In this document: piece after piece, positions 9,781-18,669 of the stretch
How positions within the stretch are numbered: the first letter of the stretch is position 1
Layout of the letters: each line of letters opens with the position of its first letter
Assembly: GCA_963840055.1 (NCBI GenBank)
Contig: CAWIXM010000029.1
Location: 124,001-188,000 of the forward strand
DNA from: Rhodoplanes sp963840055
GTDB taxonomy: Bacteria > Pseudomonadota > Alphaproteobacteria > Rhizobiales > Xanthobacteraceae
Direction of reading: 5' to 3'
Length of the DNA stretch: 64,000 bases
The notes under the pieces: generated by a model
Database searches by the model: none
The model's input: the letters and a program-made list of their open reading frames with translations, nothing else
Told to the model about the DNA's origin: nothing
Program-made: the position numbers and the translations under genes

Positions 9781-10707
9781 TTGGAAATCTACCTTCCGAT
9801 CGCCGACCTCCCGGTCAATGTTTTTCTCGTCTTCGCGATGGGCCTCGCGGTCGGCTTCATTTCGGGAATGTTCGGCATCGGCGGCGGCTTCCTGATGACC
9901 CCGCTCCTGATCTTCCTCGGCGTGTCGCCGGCGGTCTGCGTTGCGACCGTATCGAGCCATATCGCGGCGTCGTCGTTCTCCGGCGCATTGCTCTATTGGC
10001 GTCGCCGCGCGATCGACCTCGCGCTTGCCCTCATGCTGCTTGCCGGAGGACTGATCGGCACGGTGACGGGCGTGTGGCTATTCACCCTGCTCCGGGCGAT
10101 CGGCCAACTCGACCTTGTGATTGCATTGTCCTACGTGATCCTGCTCAGCTCGGTCGGCGCAACGATGATCTTTGAAAGCATCCGCGCCGTCATTCGGTTG
10201 CAGCAAGGCGAGCGCATCGATGCGCGACGTCCCGGCAGCCACACTTGGCTGCACGGGCTGCCCATCAAAGTGCGTTTCAAGCAGTCCCGCCTCTACGTAT
10301 CCGTCATCCCCATCTGGATCATCGGCGGGACGATAGGTTTTCTCGGCGCCATCATGGGCATCGGCGGCGGCTTCATCCTTGTGCCTTCGCTGATCTATCT
10401 GGTGCGCGTCCCCACCAATGTGGTGATCGGGACATCGATGGTGCTGACGCTCGTGACGATGGCGAGCGCGACGGTGCTTCATGCGGCGACGAACCATCTG
10501 GTTGACGCCGTGCTGGCGCTGATACTCATGGTTGGCGGCGTGATCGGCGCCCAGTTTGGCGCCCAGGCCGGACAAAGGATGCGGTCGGAGAGACTGCGCC
10601 TCCTGCTCGGCCTCTTGGTGTTCGCGGTCGGCCTCCGCTTCGCCGTCAATCTGTTTCTTCCGCCCAGCGAAATCTATTCTTTCCGTCTCTTGGAGGGGCA
10701 GGGATGA
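9781..10707 (+). CDS. TauE/SafE-family sulfite/anion exporter
   Basis: Inner-membrane permease of 308 residues with about eight hydrophobic segments in two halves. Each half carries the family glycine signature: GMFGIGGGFLMTP near residue 30 and IMGIGGGFILVPSLIYL near 196. A TTG start is chosen because GGAAG lies seven bases upstream and the nearby ATG at 9774 opens a different frame. The stop overlaps the start of the TIGR02186-like gene by 4 bases. The pair recurs in alphaproteobacteria; sulfite or an organosulfonate is the likely substrate, but the sequence does not fix it. Confidence 0.9.
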   Translation: MEIYLPIADLPVNVFLVFAMGLAVGFISGMFGIGGGFLMTPLLIFLGVSPAVCVATVSSHIAASSFSGALLYWRRRAIDLALALMLLAGGLIGTVTGVWLFTLLRAIGQLDLVIALSYVILLSSVGATMIFESIRAVIRLQQGERIDARRPGSHTWLHGLPIKVRFKQSRLYVSVIPIWIIGGTIGFLGAIMGIGGGFILVPSLIYLVRVPTNVVIGTSMVLTLVTMASATVLHAATNHLVDAVLALILMVGGVIGAQFGAQAGQRMRSERLRLLLGLLVFAVGLRFAVNLFLPPSEIYSFRLLEGQG

Positions 10708-11483
10708 GACGGGCTTTGTTCATCGGCGCGATGCTCTTGCTCCTGGCCAACCCGTCCGCGGCTGGCGCGGCCGAACGGCTCGTCGTCTCCCTGTCGACCC
10801 AACGCGTGCTGATCAACTCGGTCTTCTCCGGCGCCGAACTCGTCCTGTTCGGTGCGATCGAACGCGACGCAAGCGCCCCGGCGCGGCGCTTCGGTTATGA
10901 CATTGCCGCGATCATCTCCGGCCCGACCCAGAGCCTGCTGACGCTACGCAAGCAGCGGGTGGTTGGAATCTGGGTGAATGTCGAATCGCGCACCTTCGTC
11001 GACGTGCCCTCTTATCTCGCCATCTACGCGAACCGCCCGTTCGATCAAATCGCCAAACCGGAGGTGCTGCGGCGGCTCCATATCGGATTCGACAACACGA
11101 TCCTCCGCCAGCGGATCGGTCCGGACACGGCCGACGTCGTGCGCGGGGACGCCTTCCGCCAAGCATTCTTGCGGCTCAAGGTCGACCGGCGTCTCTACCT
11201 GGAATCGCCGAAGGCGGTGACCCTCCTCGCGCCGACGCTGTTCCGCGCTTCGGTTCCGCTGCCGGCAGACGCGTCGGTCGGCAGCTACTCAGTCGACGTC
11301 ATGCTGTTCGCCGACGGCGCTCTGATTACGCGCACGACCTCGGCTTTCGCGATTCTCAAGGTTGGGTTTGAGCGATTCGTGGTGACGGCCGCCCGCGAAT
11401 ACGGGCTTTTCTACGGGATCGTCACCGTCATGATGGCGCTTGCGACCGGCTGGTTCGCCTCGATCGTGTTCCGGCGGGATTGA
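10704..11483 (+). CDS. TIGR02186-like membrane-anchored protein
   Basis: Protein of 259 residues with an N-terminal signal peptide (RRALFIGAMLLLLANPSAAGAAE), an extracytoplasmic beta-rich body and one C-terminal membrane segment (YGIVTVMMALATGWFASIVF). It is recognisable as the alphaproteobacterial TIGR02186-type family, whose function is not known. Translational coupling to the TauE-like exporter suggests a shared role, perhaps as an accessory subunit. No catalytic motif is visible. Confidence 0.8.
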   Translation: MRRALFIGAMLLLLANPSAAGAAERLVVSLSTQRVLINSVFSGAELVLFGAIERDASAPARRFGYDIAAIISGPTQSLLTLRKQRVVGIWVNVESRTFVDVPSYLAIYANRPFDQIAKPEVLRRLHIGFDNTILRQRIGPDTADVVRGDAFRQAFLRLKVDRRLYLESPKAVTLLAPTLFRASVPLPADASVGSYSVDVMLFADGALITRTTSAFAILKVGFERFVVTAAREYGLFYGIVTVMMALATGWFASIVFRRD

Positions 11484-11520
11484 CGCAAGCGGCGACCATT
11501 GGCCGCCACGGCGTCTCCGC

Positions 11521-11539
11521 ATCGGATTCGACAACACGA
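11521..11539 (+). repeat. 19-base exact copy of a stretch inside the TIGR02186 gene
   Basis: The 19 bases ATCGGATTCGACAACACGA at 11521-11539 also occur at 11082-11100 inside the preceding coding region, with partly similar flanks (GGCGGCTCC against CGGCGTCTCC). It looks like a small duplicated fragment in the 279-base gap before the antiporter gene. No open reading frame or terminator of note was seen in that gap. Confidence 0.6.
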
Positions 11540-11762
11540 GCTTGACGAAAAGCTATAAAATATTGGCCACAAAGCCTGCTTGCCGTGAGTTCCCTCTCGC
11601 TTTGCGCGTCACTTCGAACAAGAAACTAAATAGTTCGCGCCCTTCTGATCGCAGCATTCATATGCAACGGTCGATGATCGGCTAAGTCCGCTATTCAATC
11701 GAGTGCAGATGTCCAGGTTCCGTCCGCATAGTGTGTCCTGGTAGCGGTACAAGCAGCACGCG

Positions 11763-13031
11763 ATGTTCTCGATCTTTGAAATCATAGCCATTCTTCTGAC
11801 ACTCACCGCGTTGTTCGCGTGGATCAATCACGTTGTTCTGCGGCTGCCGAATACGATCGGGCTGCTGTTAATGGCGCTTGCTGCCTCGCTGGTTCTGGTT
11901 GGGGTCGAACTGCTGTTACCGCACATTTCGCTATCAGACGACTTGAGCCGGCTGCTAGACGAAGTGCACTTTTCCGAGGCCTTGCTCCAAGGCATGCTCG
12001 GCTTCCTGCTCTTTGCCGGCGCCCTGCAGGTCGATCTTGCGCAGCTCCGGGACCGCGGCTGGGTCATCGGCATCATGGCGACCGTCGGCGTGTTCATTTC
12101 GACGGCTGTCGTTGCGTGCCTGTTCTGGCTCGCTTCGCAGTGGCTTAATTTCCCGGTTCCCTTTGCCTGGGCGCTTGTCTTCGGTGCGTTGATCAGCCCG
12201 ACCGACCCAGTGGCGGTACTGACCACGCTCAAGGAAGCCGACGTGAAGGAGTCGGTCGCCACCGATATCGCGGGCGAATCGTTGTTCAATGACGGGGTCG
12301 GCGTCGTTCTGTTTACGATCCTGTTAGCGGCGGCGACGCACGGCGGAGAAAGTTCGTTCGGTCCGAGCGAATTCCTGAAGCTATTCTTCTTGGAGGCGGG
12401 CGGCGGTGCGTTGCTGGGCTTGGCGACGGGATACATAGCCTACCGCGCAATGCGCCGGATCGACGATTATGCAATCGAGGTTTTGATCTCCATCGCGCTG
12501 GTCACCGGAACCTATGCGCTGGCGTCACACCTGCATGTCAGCGGACCGATCTCCGTGGTCGTCGCCGGCGTACTGATCGGCAATCGCGGCGTCAAGCTGG
12601 CGATGAGCGACACGACGCAGCGTTATCTGTTAAGTTTCTGGACACTTATCGACGAAATCCTCAACTCGGTGCTGTTCTTGCTCATCGGCCTGGAAGTGCT
12701 CGTCCTACAATTTGCGCCAAGCTTTGTGCCCCTTGCTCTAGCGGCTATTCCGATCGGCCTATTCGCTCGGTTGTGTGCTGTCGCGCTGCCGGTGCTGGCG
12801 CTCAGCATCCGTACGCATTTCGAACGCGGTGCCATCGTTATTCTGACTTGGGCTGGCGTACGCGGCGGCATCTCGATCGCGCTTGCGCTCTCCATCGGCA
12901 ATGTGACGTATCGCCCGATCCTGCTCGCTGCTACCTACACTGTCGCGGTGTTCACCATTGTCGCGCAGGGGCTAAGCCTCGGTTGGGCGACAAAGCGGCT
13001 CGGCCTCGATAGCAGACCGGCGCAGTCCTGA
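11763..13031 (+). CDS. CPA1-family Na+/H+ antiporter
   Basis: Inner-membrane cation/proton antiporter of 422 residues with about twelve hydrophobic helices. Family signatures are GALISPTDPVAVLTTLK, GESLFNDGVGVVLF (with the ND pair of electroneutral CPA1 exchangers), LHVSGPISVVVAGVLIGN, and TWAGVRGGISIALALS near the C-terminus. It resembles NhaP/YjcE-type proteins; there is no cytoplasmic regulatory tail. No strong ribosome binding site precedes the ATG. A likely terminator follows and the gene stands alone, so it may serve pH or sodium homeostasis. Confidence 0.92.
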   Translation: MFSIFEIIAILLTLTALFAWINHVVLRLPNTIGLLLMALAASLVLVGVELLLPHISLSDDLSRLLDEVHFSEALLQGMLGFLLFAGALQVDLAQLRDRGWVIGIMATVGVFISTAVVACLFWLASQWLNFPVPFAWALVFGALISPTDPVAVLTTLKEADVKESVATDIAGESLFNDGVGVVLFTILLAAATHGGESSFGPSEFLKLFFLEAGGGALLGLATGYIAYRAMRRIDDYAIEVLISIALVTGTYALASHLHVSGPISVVVAGVLIGNRGVKLAMSDTTQRYLLSFWTLIDEILNSVLFLLIGLEVLVLQFAPSFVPLALAAIPIGLFARLCAVALPVLALSIRTHFERGAIVILTWAGVRGGISIALALSIGNVTYRPILLAATYTVAVFTIVAQGLSLGWATKRLGLDSRPAQS

Positions 13032-13057
13032 CGGATATGCCCGGCGGCAGCGCCACG

Positions 13058-13079
13058 AGGGTGCCGTGCGGCCCTTTTT
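13058..13079 (+). terminator. Probable intrinsic terminator after the antiporter gene
   Basis: An AGG...GCC stem with a two-base bulge, loop GTGC, and GGC...CCT, followed by TTTTT. It lies 27 bases after the antiporter stop, between convergent genes. The stem is short, so this is a moderate call. Confidence 0.4.
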
Positions 13080-13104
13080 GTAGCGCTTTCCGCCGTCAGG
13101 TATG

Positions 13105-13884
13105 TCACCCGCCGAGGCAGCGGTTCGCCGGCAGCGCATAAATGCTGTGATCGCCGATCAGATGCGCGGTGAACAAGAGCGTGCCGAACACCCTGAGAAA
13201 GGCGTGATCGCGAATGTTCAGCCCGCCCGCATAGGCGCCGAAGGCCGGCAGGATCATCCGGTCACCGTCCGCAGCGAAACATCGGCGGATCAGCGTCCGC
13301 CCCCGCTGGCTGATCCGCGCCGACGGATGCAGATGGCCGGCGATTTCGCCAATTGCCCGCGCCTCGCTCGGTTCATGGCGAAATTGCAGTTTTCCGCAGG
13401 CGACCGCCTGCACGAACTCTCCGCCGACGCCGCGGCTGGGCTCGGGATCGTGGTTGCCCGCAACCCACACCCAATCGCGGTCATGCTGCAGCGATGCGAG
13501 GGCGGCGCGATCCTCCTCGTCGAGGCGCGCCCAGCCCCTGCGATCGTGAAAGCTGTCGCCCAGCGCGATGACGATGCGCGGATTGTAGTAAGCGATCACC
13601 CAGGCCAGCCGTTCGAGCGTCGAAGCGGTGTCGTAGGGCGGCAGCAGCACGCCATGCGCCGCAAACGCGGAGCCTTTCTCGAGATGCAGGTCGGCAACGG
13701 CCAACAATCCTTCGTCCGGCCAGAAAAACGCGCCGGACAGATCGGCAAGCAACTCTGTTCCGTCGACGGTGATCGTGCTGTCGCGCCGCCGGCGCGGTCT
13801 GTCCTTTTCGTCCGCAGCGAATGCACACGCCTCAGGTGCGCAAGCGCGCGATGCGTCAAGCGACGACCGCGCCCGCGCGTCCAT
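13105..13884 (-). CDS. pdeM: Ligase-associated metallophosphoesterase PdeM
   Basis: Calcineurin-like phosphoesterase of 259 residues. Metal-binding motifs appear in order: VADLHLEKG (D-x-H), ALGDSFHDRRG (GD), AGNHDPE (GNHD) and AGHLHPS (GHxH). The first 35 residues are basic and variable. It starts 30 bases after the lhr helicase stop, and this helicase-PdeM pair is the known ligase-associated DNA repair set; no ATP-dependent ligase or exonuclease partner lies in the window. The pair probably processes damaged DNA ends in the cytoplasm. Confidence 0.9.
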   Translation of the reverse strand: MDARARSSLDASRACAPEACAFAADEKDRPRRRRDSTITVDGTELLADLSGAFFWPDEGLLAVADLHLEKGSAFAAHGVLLPPYDTASTLERLAWVIAYYNPRIVIALGDSFHDRRGWARLDEEDRAALASLQHDRDWVWVAGNHDPEPSRGVGGEFVQAVACGKLQFRHEPSEARAIGEIAGHLHPSARISQRGRTLIRRCFAADGDRMILPAFGAYAGGLNIRDHAFLRVFGTLLFTAHLIGDHSIYALPANRCLGG

Positions 13885-13914
13885 CAGCGCCGCCCCTCGG
13901 AAACCGCCGCGTCG

Positions 13915-16617
13915 TCATTCCATGGCTTCGCGCACCAACTGCGCCTGCGCTTCAGCGAGCAGCGCATCGGACGCCTCCCCTTCGATAGCTTCCCGCCCGA
14001 TCTCCAGCATGACCGGCACGGCCAACGGAGAGACCCGGTCGAGCGGTGCGTGGATGATTCGGCCTCGCACCCGTAACAGCAGCAAGCCGAGCCGGCGGAT
14101 GTCAAGAAGCCCGGTGGCGGCCTCGGCACGGGCGGCGCGCAATAGCACGTGATCGGGCTGGTGGCGGCGGAGCACGTCGTACAGTAGATCGGTCGACACT
14201 GTCATTTGTCGCCTGGTCTTCTCTTCGCGTCCCGTGCGCCGCTCGATCAAGCCAGCGACGATCGCGCATTGGCGGAAGGTGCGCTTCATCAGCGCCAATT
14301 CGGCGAGCCAAGCTTCGAGATCGTCCCCCAGCATATCTTCCTCGAACAAGGCGGCAAGCGACAGCGCGCGATGGCCGATTGCTTGGGAAAGATCGCGCAG
14401 GCCCCAGACGGCGAGCGCATATTCGTTGGCGACGAAGCCGAGCGGACGCAGTCCGGCGCGCTCCAGGCGGCGGGTCAAGAGCATGCCGAGCGTCTGATGG
14501 GCCAGCCGCCCTTCGAACGGATAGCAGACGAGATAATGCTTGTCGGCGCGCGGAAAGGTTTCGACCAGGAGCTCGCCTGCCCTCGGCACGCGCGAGCGCA
14601 CGCGCTGCAGGCCGAGCCACTCGTGCACCTGGTCGGGAAGCTTCCCCCAAGCCTTCGGCTCGGCCAGGAGCTTGCGCACACGCTCGGCGAGATAGGTCGA
14701 GAGCGGGAACTTCCCCCCGGCATAGGCCGGCACTTTGGGGTCCTCGGCCGCCGCGCGCGAGACATAGGCCGCGTCCTCGGTCAGCGTTTCATAGCGCAAC
14801 ACCTCGCCGGCGAAGACGAACGTGTCGCCCGGCGCCAGCGTTTCGATGAAATATTCCTCGACCTCGCCGAGCACGCGCCCGCCGCGCCCGATCAGGCCCG
14901 CCGGACCCGGTGCGTTCGACCGGGACGCGGATGACCGCACCAGGCGGATCTTGATCATCGCTTCTTCGACAATGGTGCCGACATTGAGCCGGTAACGCTG
15001 GGCGACGCGCGGATGGGTGATGCGCCAGCGGCCATCCTTGCCCGGCCTGATCTTGGCGAAGCGCTCATAGGCCTTGAGCGCGTAGCCGCCTGTCGCGACA
15101 TAATCGACCACGGCGCCGAAGTCTTCGCGCGACAACCCCGCATAAGGCGCAGCCGACAGCACTTCGGCGTAGAGATCGTCGGGACGAAAGGGCGCGCCGC
15201 AGGCCGTGCCCAGCACATGTTGGGCGAGTACGTCGAGCGCGCCGGTGCGCAGCGGCGGAGTGTCCTGCGCACTCTCCGCGACCGCATCGATGGCGGCGCA
15301 ACATTCCAGAACTTCGAACCGGTTGGCCGGCACCAGCACGGCTTGCGACGGCTCGTCGAGCCGGTGGTTGGCGCGGCCGATGCGTTGGGTGAGGCGCGAA
15401 GCGCCCTTCGGCGCGCCGACATTGACGACGAGATCGACGTCGCCCCAGTCGATGCCGAGATCGAGGGACGAGGTGCAGACGACCGCACGCAGCCGCCCTT
15501 GCGCCATCGCCGCTTCCACCTTGCGGCGTTGGGCGACGTCGAGCGAGCCGTGATGCAGCGCGATCGCAAGCGCATCGTCGTTGATGCGCCACAGCTCCTG
15601 AAACAGCATTTCCGCTTGGCTGCGCGTATTGACGAAGACGAGCGTCGTGCGGTGGCGCTTGATCAGCGCGTAGATTTCGCCGAGCGCATGGCGCGCCGAG
15701 TGACCCGCCCAAGGCAGATGCTCGGCAGTATCGAGCATGACGACGATGGGCGCAGCCCCGGCTTCCGCGACGATCAGCTCGGCATGCGCCTGCCTGCCGG
15801 GCGGCTGCGGCGCGAGATAGCGCCTGAGGTCGTCCGGGTCCGCCACTGTGGCCGACAGTCCGATCGTCGCAAGTTGCGGCGCGATCTGGAACAGGCGGGC
15901 AAGCCCGAGCGCAAGCAGGTCGCCGCGCTTCGAGGTGACGAGGGCGTGCAGTTCGTCGAGCACGACGCGGCGCAGCCCGCTGAACAGAAACGGGGCGTCG
16001 GCGCTTGCGAGCAGCAGCGCGAGCTGCTCGGGCGTGGTCAACAGTATATCGGGCGGATAACGACGCTGCCGGCTGCGCTTGCTCGCCGGCGTGTCGCCGG
16101 TCCGCGTCTCGATGCGGATCGGCAGCGCCATGTCGGCGACCGGCCGTTCGAGGTTGCGCGCGATGTCGACCGCCAGCGCCTTGAGCGGCGAAATGTAGAG
16201 GGTGTGGAGACCGCCCTCACGCTGGTGCTTATCCTCTCCCCTTGCGGGAGAGGGTGGTCCCGAGCGGAGCGAGGGACCGGGTGAGGGGTCTTGAGCGATG
16301 GAGCTATCGGCCGCCGTATTCGTAACAACACCCCTCACCCGGCTCGTGACCTTCGGTCTCTCGCCACCCTCTCCCGCAAGGGGAGAGGGTACTTTTGAAG
16401 TGCGGAGCGTCTCCGTCAGCTCGACCAGCGTGGGCAAAAAGCCCGCAAGGGTCTTGCCGGCGCCGGTGGGCGCGATCAATAGGACCGATCGGCCGGCCTG
16501 CGCCGCGGCGAGCAGGTCAAGCTGATGCTGGCGCGGCGTCCATCCGCGCGCTTCGAACCAGCGAGCGAAGGGATCAGGCAGCAGGTTTCGGTCGGCGACG
16601 CGGGCGGCTTTCGGCAC
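13915..16617 (-). CDS. lhr: Lhr-type ligase-associated DEXH helicase with in-frame repeat insertion
   Basis: DNA repair helicase of 900 residues. Motif I APTGAGKT is at 49-56, the DEXH box is DELHAL, and GRANHRLDEPSQAV is helicase motif VI; winged-helix and DUF4045-type regions follow, as in the Lhr core. The usual length is about 820 residues. Roughly 58 extra residues (about 75-132: PSPLAGEGG...PSPGPSLRSGPPSPARGE) lie between motif I and YISPLKALAVDIARN, and are encoded by a palindromic repeat that stays in frame. The start is a GTG and has no clear ribosome binding site. It forms an operon with pdeM. Confidence 0.88.
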   Translation of the reverse strand: MPKAARVADRNLLPDPFARWFEARGWTPRQHQLDLLAAAQAGRSVLLIAPTGAGKTLAGFLPTLVELTETLRTSKVPSPLAGEGGERPKVTSRVRGVVTNTAADSSIAQDPSPGPSLRSGPPSPARGEDKHQREGGLHTLYISPLKALAVDIARNLERPVADMALPIRIETRTGDTPASKRSRQRRYPPDILLTTPEQLALLLASADAPFLFSGLRRVVLDELHALVTSKRGDLLALGLARLFQIAPQLATIGLSATVADPDDLRRYLAPQPPGRQAHAELIVAEAGAAPIVVMLDTAEHLPWAGHSARHALGEIYALIKRHRTTLVFVNTRSQAEMLFQELWRINDDALAIALHHGSLDVAQRRKVEAAMAQGRLRAVVCTSSLDLGIDWGDVDLVVNVGAPKGASRLTQRIGRANHRLDEPSQAVLVPANRFEVLECCAAIDAVAESAQDTPPLRTGALDVLAQHVLGTACGAPFRPDDLYAEVLSAAPYAGLSREDFGAVVDYVATGGYALKAYERFAKIRPGKDGRWRITHPRVAQRYRLNVGTIVEEAMIKIRLVRSSASRSNAPGPAGLIGRGGRVLGEVEEYFIETLAPGDTFVFAGEVLRYETLTEDAAYVSRAAAEDPKVPAYAGGKFPLSTYLAERVRKLLAEPKAWGKLPDQVHEWLGLQRVRSRVPRAGELLVETFPRADKHYLVCYPFEGRLAHQTLGMLLTRRLERAGLRPLGFVANEYALAVWGLRDLSQAIGHRALSLAALFEEDMLGDDLEAWLAELALMKRTFRQCAIVAGLIERRTGREEKTRRQMTVSTDLLYDVLRRHQPDHVLLRAARAEAATGLLDIRRLGLLLLRVRGRIIHAPLDRVSPLAVPVMLEIGREAIEGEASDALLAEAQAQLVREAME
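16231..16391. repeat. Palindromic repeat inside the lhr coding region
   Basis: Nested inverted repeat. Outer arms at about 16233-16257 and 16364-16388 are exact reverse complements (CCTCTCCCCTTGCGGGAGAG is the first 20 bases), and inner arms CGGGTGAGGGGT (16279) and ACCCCTCACCCGG (16330) also pair. This type is common between genes in Hyphomicrobiales. Here it is within a gene and is read through without a stop, adding the extra residues of the helicase. Confidence 0.9.
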
Positions 16618-16659
16618 GAGAGGAATGTAGGGCCAACGGTGCGGCGATCGAAGAGCCCA

Positions 16660-17049
16660 TCACAGAAGGCCCAGCAGAATGAGAAAGATGCCGGCGGCGG
16701 CCACGTTCCAGGCCAACGACCGGACGAGGGGCACGCCGAAGGCGTAGAGCGGGAGATAGGCGACGCGCGCCCAGAAATAGAGCTGCGCCCCCCAGAGGGT
16801 GAATGCGTTGTGCCGGCCGGCGACCTGGGCGAGGAGCACGGCGGCCGCAAACAGTGGAAACGTCTCGCCGAAATTTCGCAGTGCGCGATCCAAGCGTCCG
16901 GGGACGCCAGGGAGCGGCGGCATCGCCTGGTCCCGCGGCCCCGCCGACCAGCGATAGCCGTAGACCCTGCTCTTCGCGTGCGACGCAAGGATGATGTGGA
17001 CAAAACCGAGCACGATGCTGAAGGCAAGCATCCTCAATTCTGTGGTCAT
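16660..17049 (-). CDS. MAPEG-family membrane protein
   Basis: Membrane protein of about 129 residues with four hydrophobic helices. The segment RALRNFGETFPLFAAAVLLA matches the MAPEG (glutathione transferase/eicosanoid enzyme) signature, with the conserved Arg, Asn and Glu. The ATG at 17049 gives MTTELRMLAF; a longer frame from 17103 adds a basic tail and is less likely. Bacterial MAPEG substrates are mostly unknown. It ends 42 bases before the lhr start, in the same direction. Confidence 0.85.
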   Translation of the reverse strand: MTTELRMLAFSIVLGFVHIILASHAKSRVYGYRWSAGPRDQAMPPLPGVPGRLDRALRNFGETFPLFAAAVLLAQVAGRHNAFTLWGAQLYFWARVAYLPLYAFGVPLVRSLAWNVAAAGIFLILLGLL

Positions 17050-17317
17050 GGCGATGGCGTCTCCCGCAAATTGCCGACGGTCGCGCCCGGCGCAGCCGAT
17101 CAACGGCGCCCGGCGAGAAACAAAGTCGGCCTTGTTATCGCAAGGCTTTGTTAACCGGACACGCTCTGTTTCCGATTCGTCTCGCCGGACCGGACCAAGA
17201 ACGCGCTAGGCGGCGCGCCGCCCCGTCAAGTGAGCCGGCAACGCATTTAAGCCCATTTTTGCCGGTTTCCTGCGTGTCAGATTCGTCTGCCAGACTCTAA
17301 GCCGCAGGAGCGTGCGC

Positions 17318-18577
17318 ATGATGCCCCTCTCGATCCGCCGCTGGGCGTCGGTCTTTGCAGCCATCACTCTGGCCCTCATAGCGCTTGTCGGCATGGCCTC
17401 GTCGGCGTCGGCCGATACCGCCTTCCAGGCCTGGCTGCAATCTTTGTGGCCCGAGGCGGAAACGCTCGGCGTCTCGCGCGCAACCTTCGACGCCGCAACG
17501 CGCGGCCTCGAGCCCGACCTGTCGCTGCCCGATCTCGTTATTCCTGGCCGGCCAGAGGCGCCGCCGCGCGGCCAGGCCGAGTTCGTGCAGACCCCCGCCA
17601 CCTATTTGCGCGAGAGGACGCTCGCGAATCTTGCCGCGCAGGGCCGCAAGCTGTTTGGCCAGCATCGTTCGACGCTTACCCGCATCGAACGCGAGTTCGG
17701 CGTACCGCCGCAGGTCGTCCTCGCGATCTGGGGCCGCGAAACGGCGTTCGGCACCTACAAGCTTCCGCACAGCGCGATCCGCGTGCTCGCGACGCAGGGT
17801 TTCTACGGCAAGCGCAAGGATTTCTTCCGCAATGAGTTCCTGCTGGCGCTGAAAATGCTTCAAGATGGCGTCAGGCCTGCGGACATGCGCAGCTCGTGGG
17901 GCGGCGCCCTGGGCATGACCCAGTTCCTGCCGTCCGAATTCTACAAGCAGGCCGTGGACTTCGACGGCGACGGCCGCCGCGACATCTGGCATTCGGTGCC
18001 CGATGCGCTTGCCTCGGCGGGAAAGCAGCTCGCGGACAAAGGCTGGCAGCCCGGCAAGAACTGGGCTTACGAAGTGCACGTCCCCAAAGGCGTCGATTGT
18101 ACGATCGCCGATCCCGATTACACGCGCACGCTCCGCGAATGGCTGCAGCGCGGTTTCGTCCCGGCCCGCAACCGCAAGATCGACGCGGCCGACCTCGACG
18201 AGAAGGCGTCCCTCCTGATGCCTGCCGGCATTTACGGGCCCGCATTTCTCATTCTCAAGAACTACTACGTCATCAAGGACTACAATTTCTCCGACCTTTA
18301 CGTGCTGTTCGTCGGAAACGTGAGCGATCGCATCGCAGGGGGCGGTCGGTTCGAGAAGCCGTGGGACAAGGTCGTGCAACTTCGCACCAAGCAGCTCGAA
18401 GAGATGCAGCAGCGTTTGGCGACGGCCGGCCTCTATCGCGACAAGATCGATGGCAAGGCCGGCATGCGCACCCGGCTGGCGCTCGGCGCGTATCAAAAGG
18501 CAAACAACTTGCGTCTCGACTGCTGGCCGACCGCCGACGCGCTCGCCCACATGCGCGCGCGCACGGCGGGCGACTGA
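17318..18577 (+). CDS. Lytic murein transglycosylase, MltB family
   Basis: Periplasmic peptidoglycan-cleaving enzyme of about 419 residues. A signal peptide (IRRWASVFAAITLALIALVGMASSASA) is followed by the SLT_2/GH103 domain; the catalytic Glu is in AIWGRETAFGTY, and SSWGGALGMTQFLPSEFYKQ and VDFDGDGRRDIWHS are typical. A C-terminal peptidoglycan-binding helix bundle (about 350-415, LATAGLYRDKIDGKAGMRTR) follows. The ATG at 17318 has CAGGAG seven bases upstream; a GTG at 17312 would be too close to it. No Cys lipobox is seen, so it is probably soluble. Confidence 0.9.
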   Translation: MMPLSIRRWASVFAAITLALIALVGMASSASADTAFQAWLQSLWPEAETLGVSRATFDAATRGLEPDLSLPDLVIPGRPEAPPRGQAEFVQTPATYLRERTLANLAAQGRKLFGQHRSTLTRIEREFGVPPQVVLAIWGRETAFGTYKLPHSAIRVLATQGFYGKRKDFFRNEFLLALKMLQDGVRPADMRSSWGGALGMTQFLPSEFYKQAVDFDGDGRRDIWHSVPDALASAGKQLADKGWQPGKNWAYEVHVPKGVDCTIADPDYTRTLREWLQRGFVPARNRKIDAADLDEKASLLMPAGIYGPAFLILKNYYVIKDYNFSDLYVLFVGNVSDRIAGGGRFEKPWDKVVQLRTKQLEEMQQRLATAGLYRDKIDGKAGMRTRLALGAYQKANNLRLDCWPTADALAHMRARTAGD

Positions 18578-18607
18578 GCCAGAACAAAAGCAAAATAACG
18601 CAAACGC

Positions 18608-18631
18608 AAAACGGCCGGCTGAGCCGGCCGT
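18608..18631 (-). terminator. Terminator hairpin between convergent genes
   Basis: Nine-base stem ACGGCCGGC / GCCGGCCGT with a TGA loop, preceded on the plus strand by AAAA. Read on the minus strand it ends in TTTT, so it serves the exported-protein gene (18670-18987) best and may also stop the transglycosylase transcript. Confidence 0.65.
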
Positions 18632-18669
18632 CGCAATTCATGTTTTCAACGTCGGCGCGATCGGCCCGA

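Noticed and set aside
15013..16284. 423-residue open frame antisense to lhr
   Set aside because: The opposite strand shows all helicase motifs; this frame has none.
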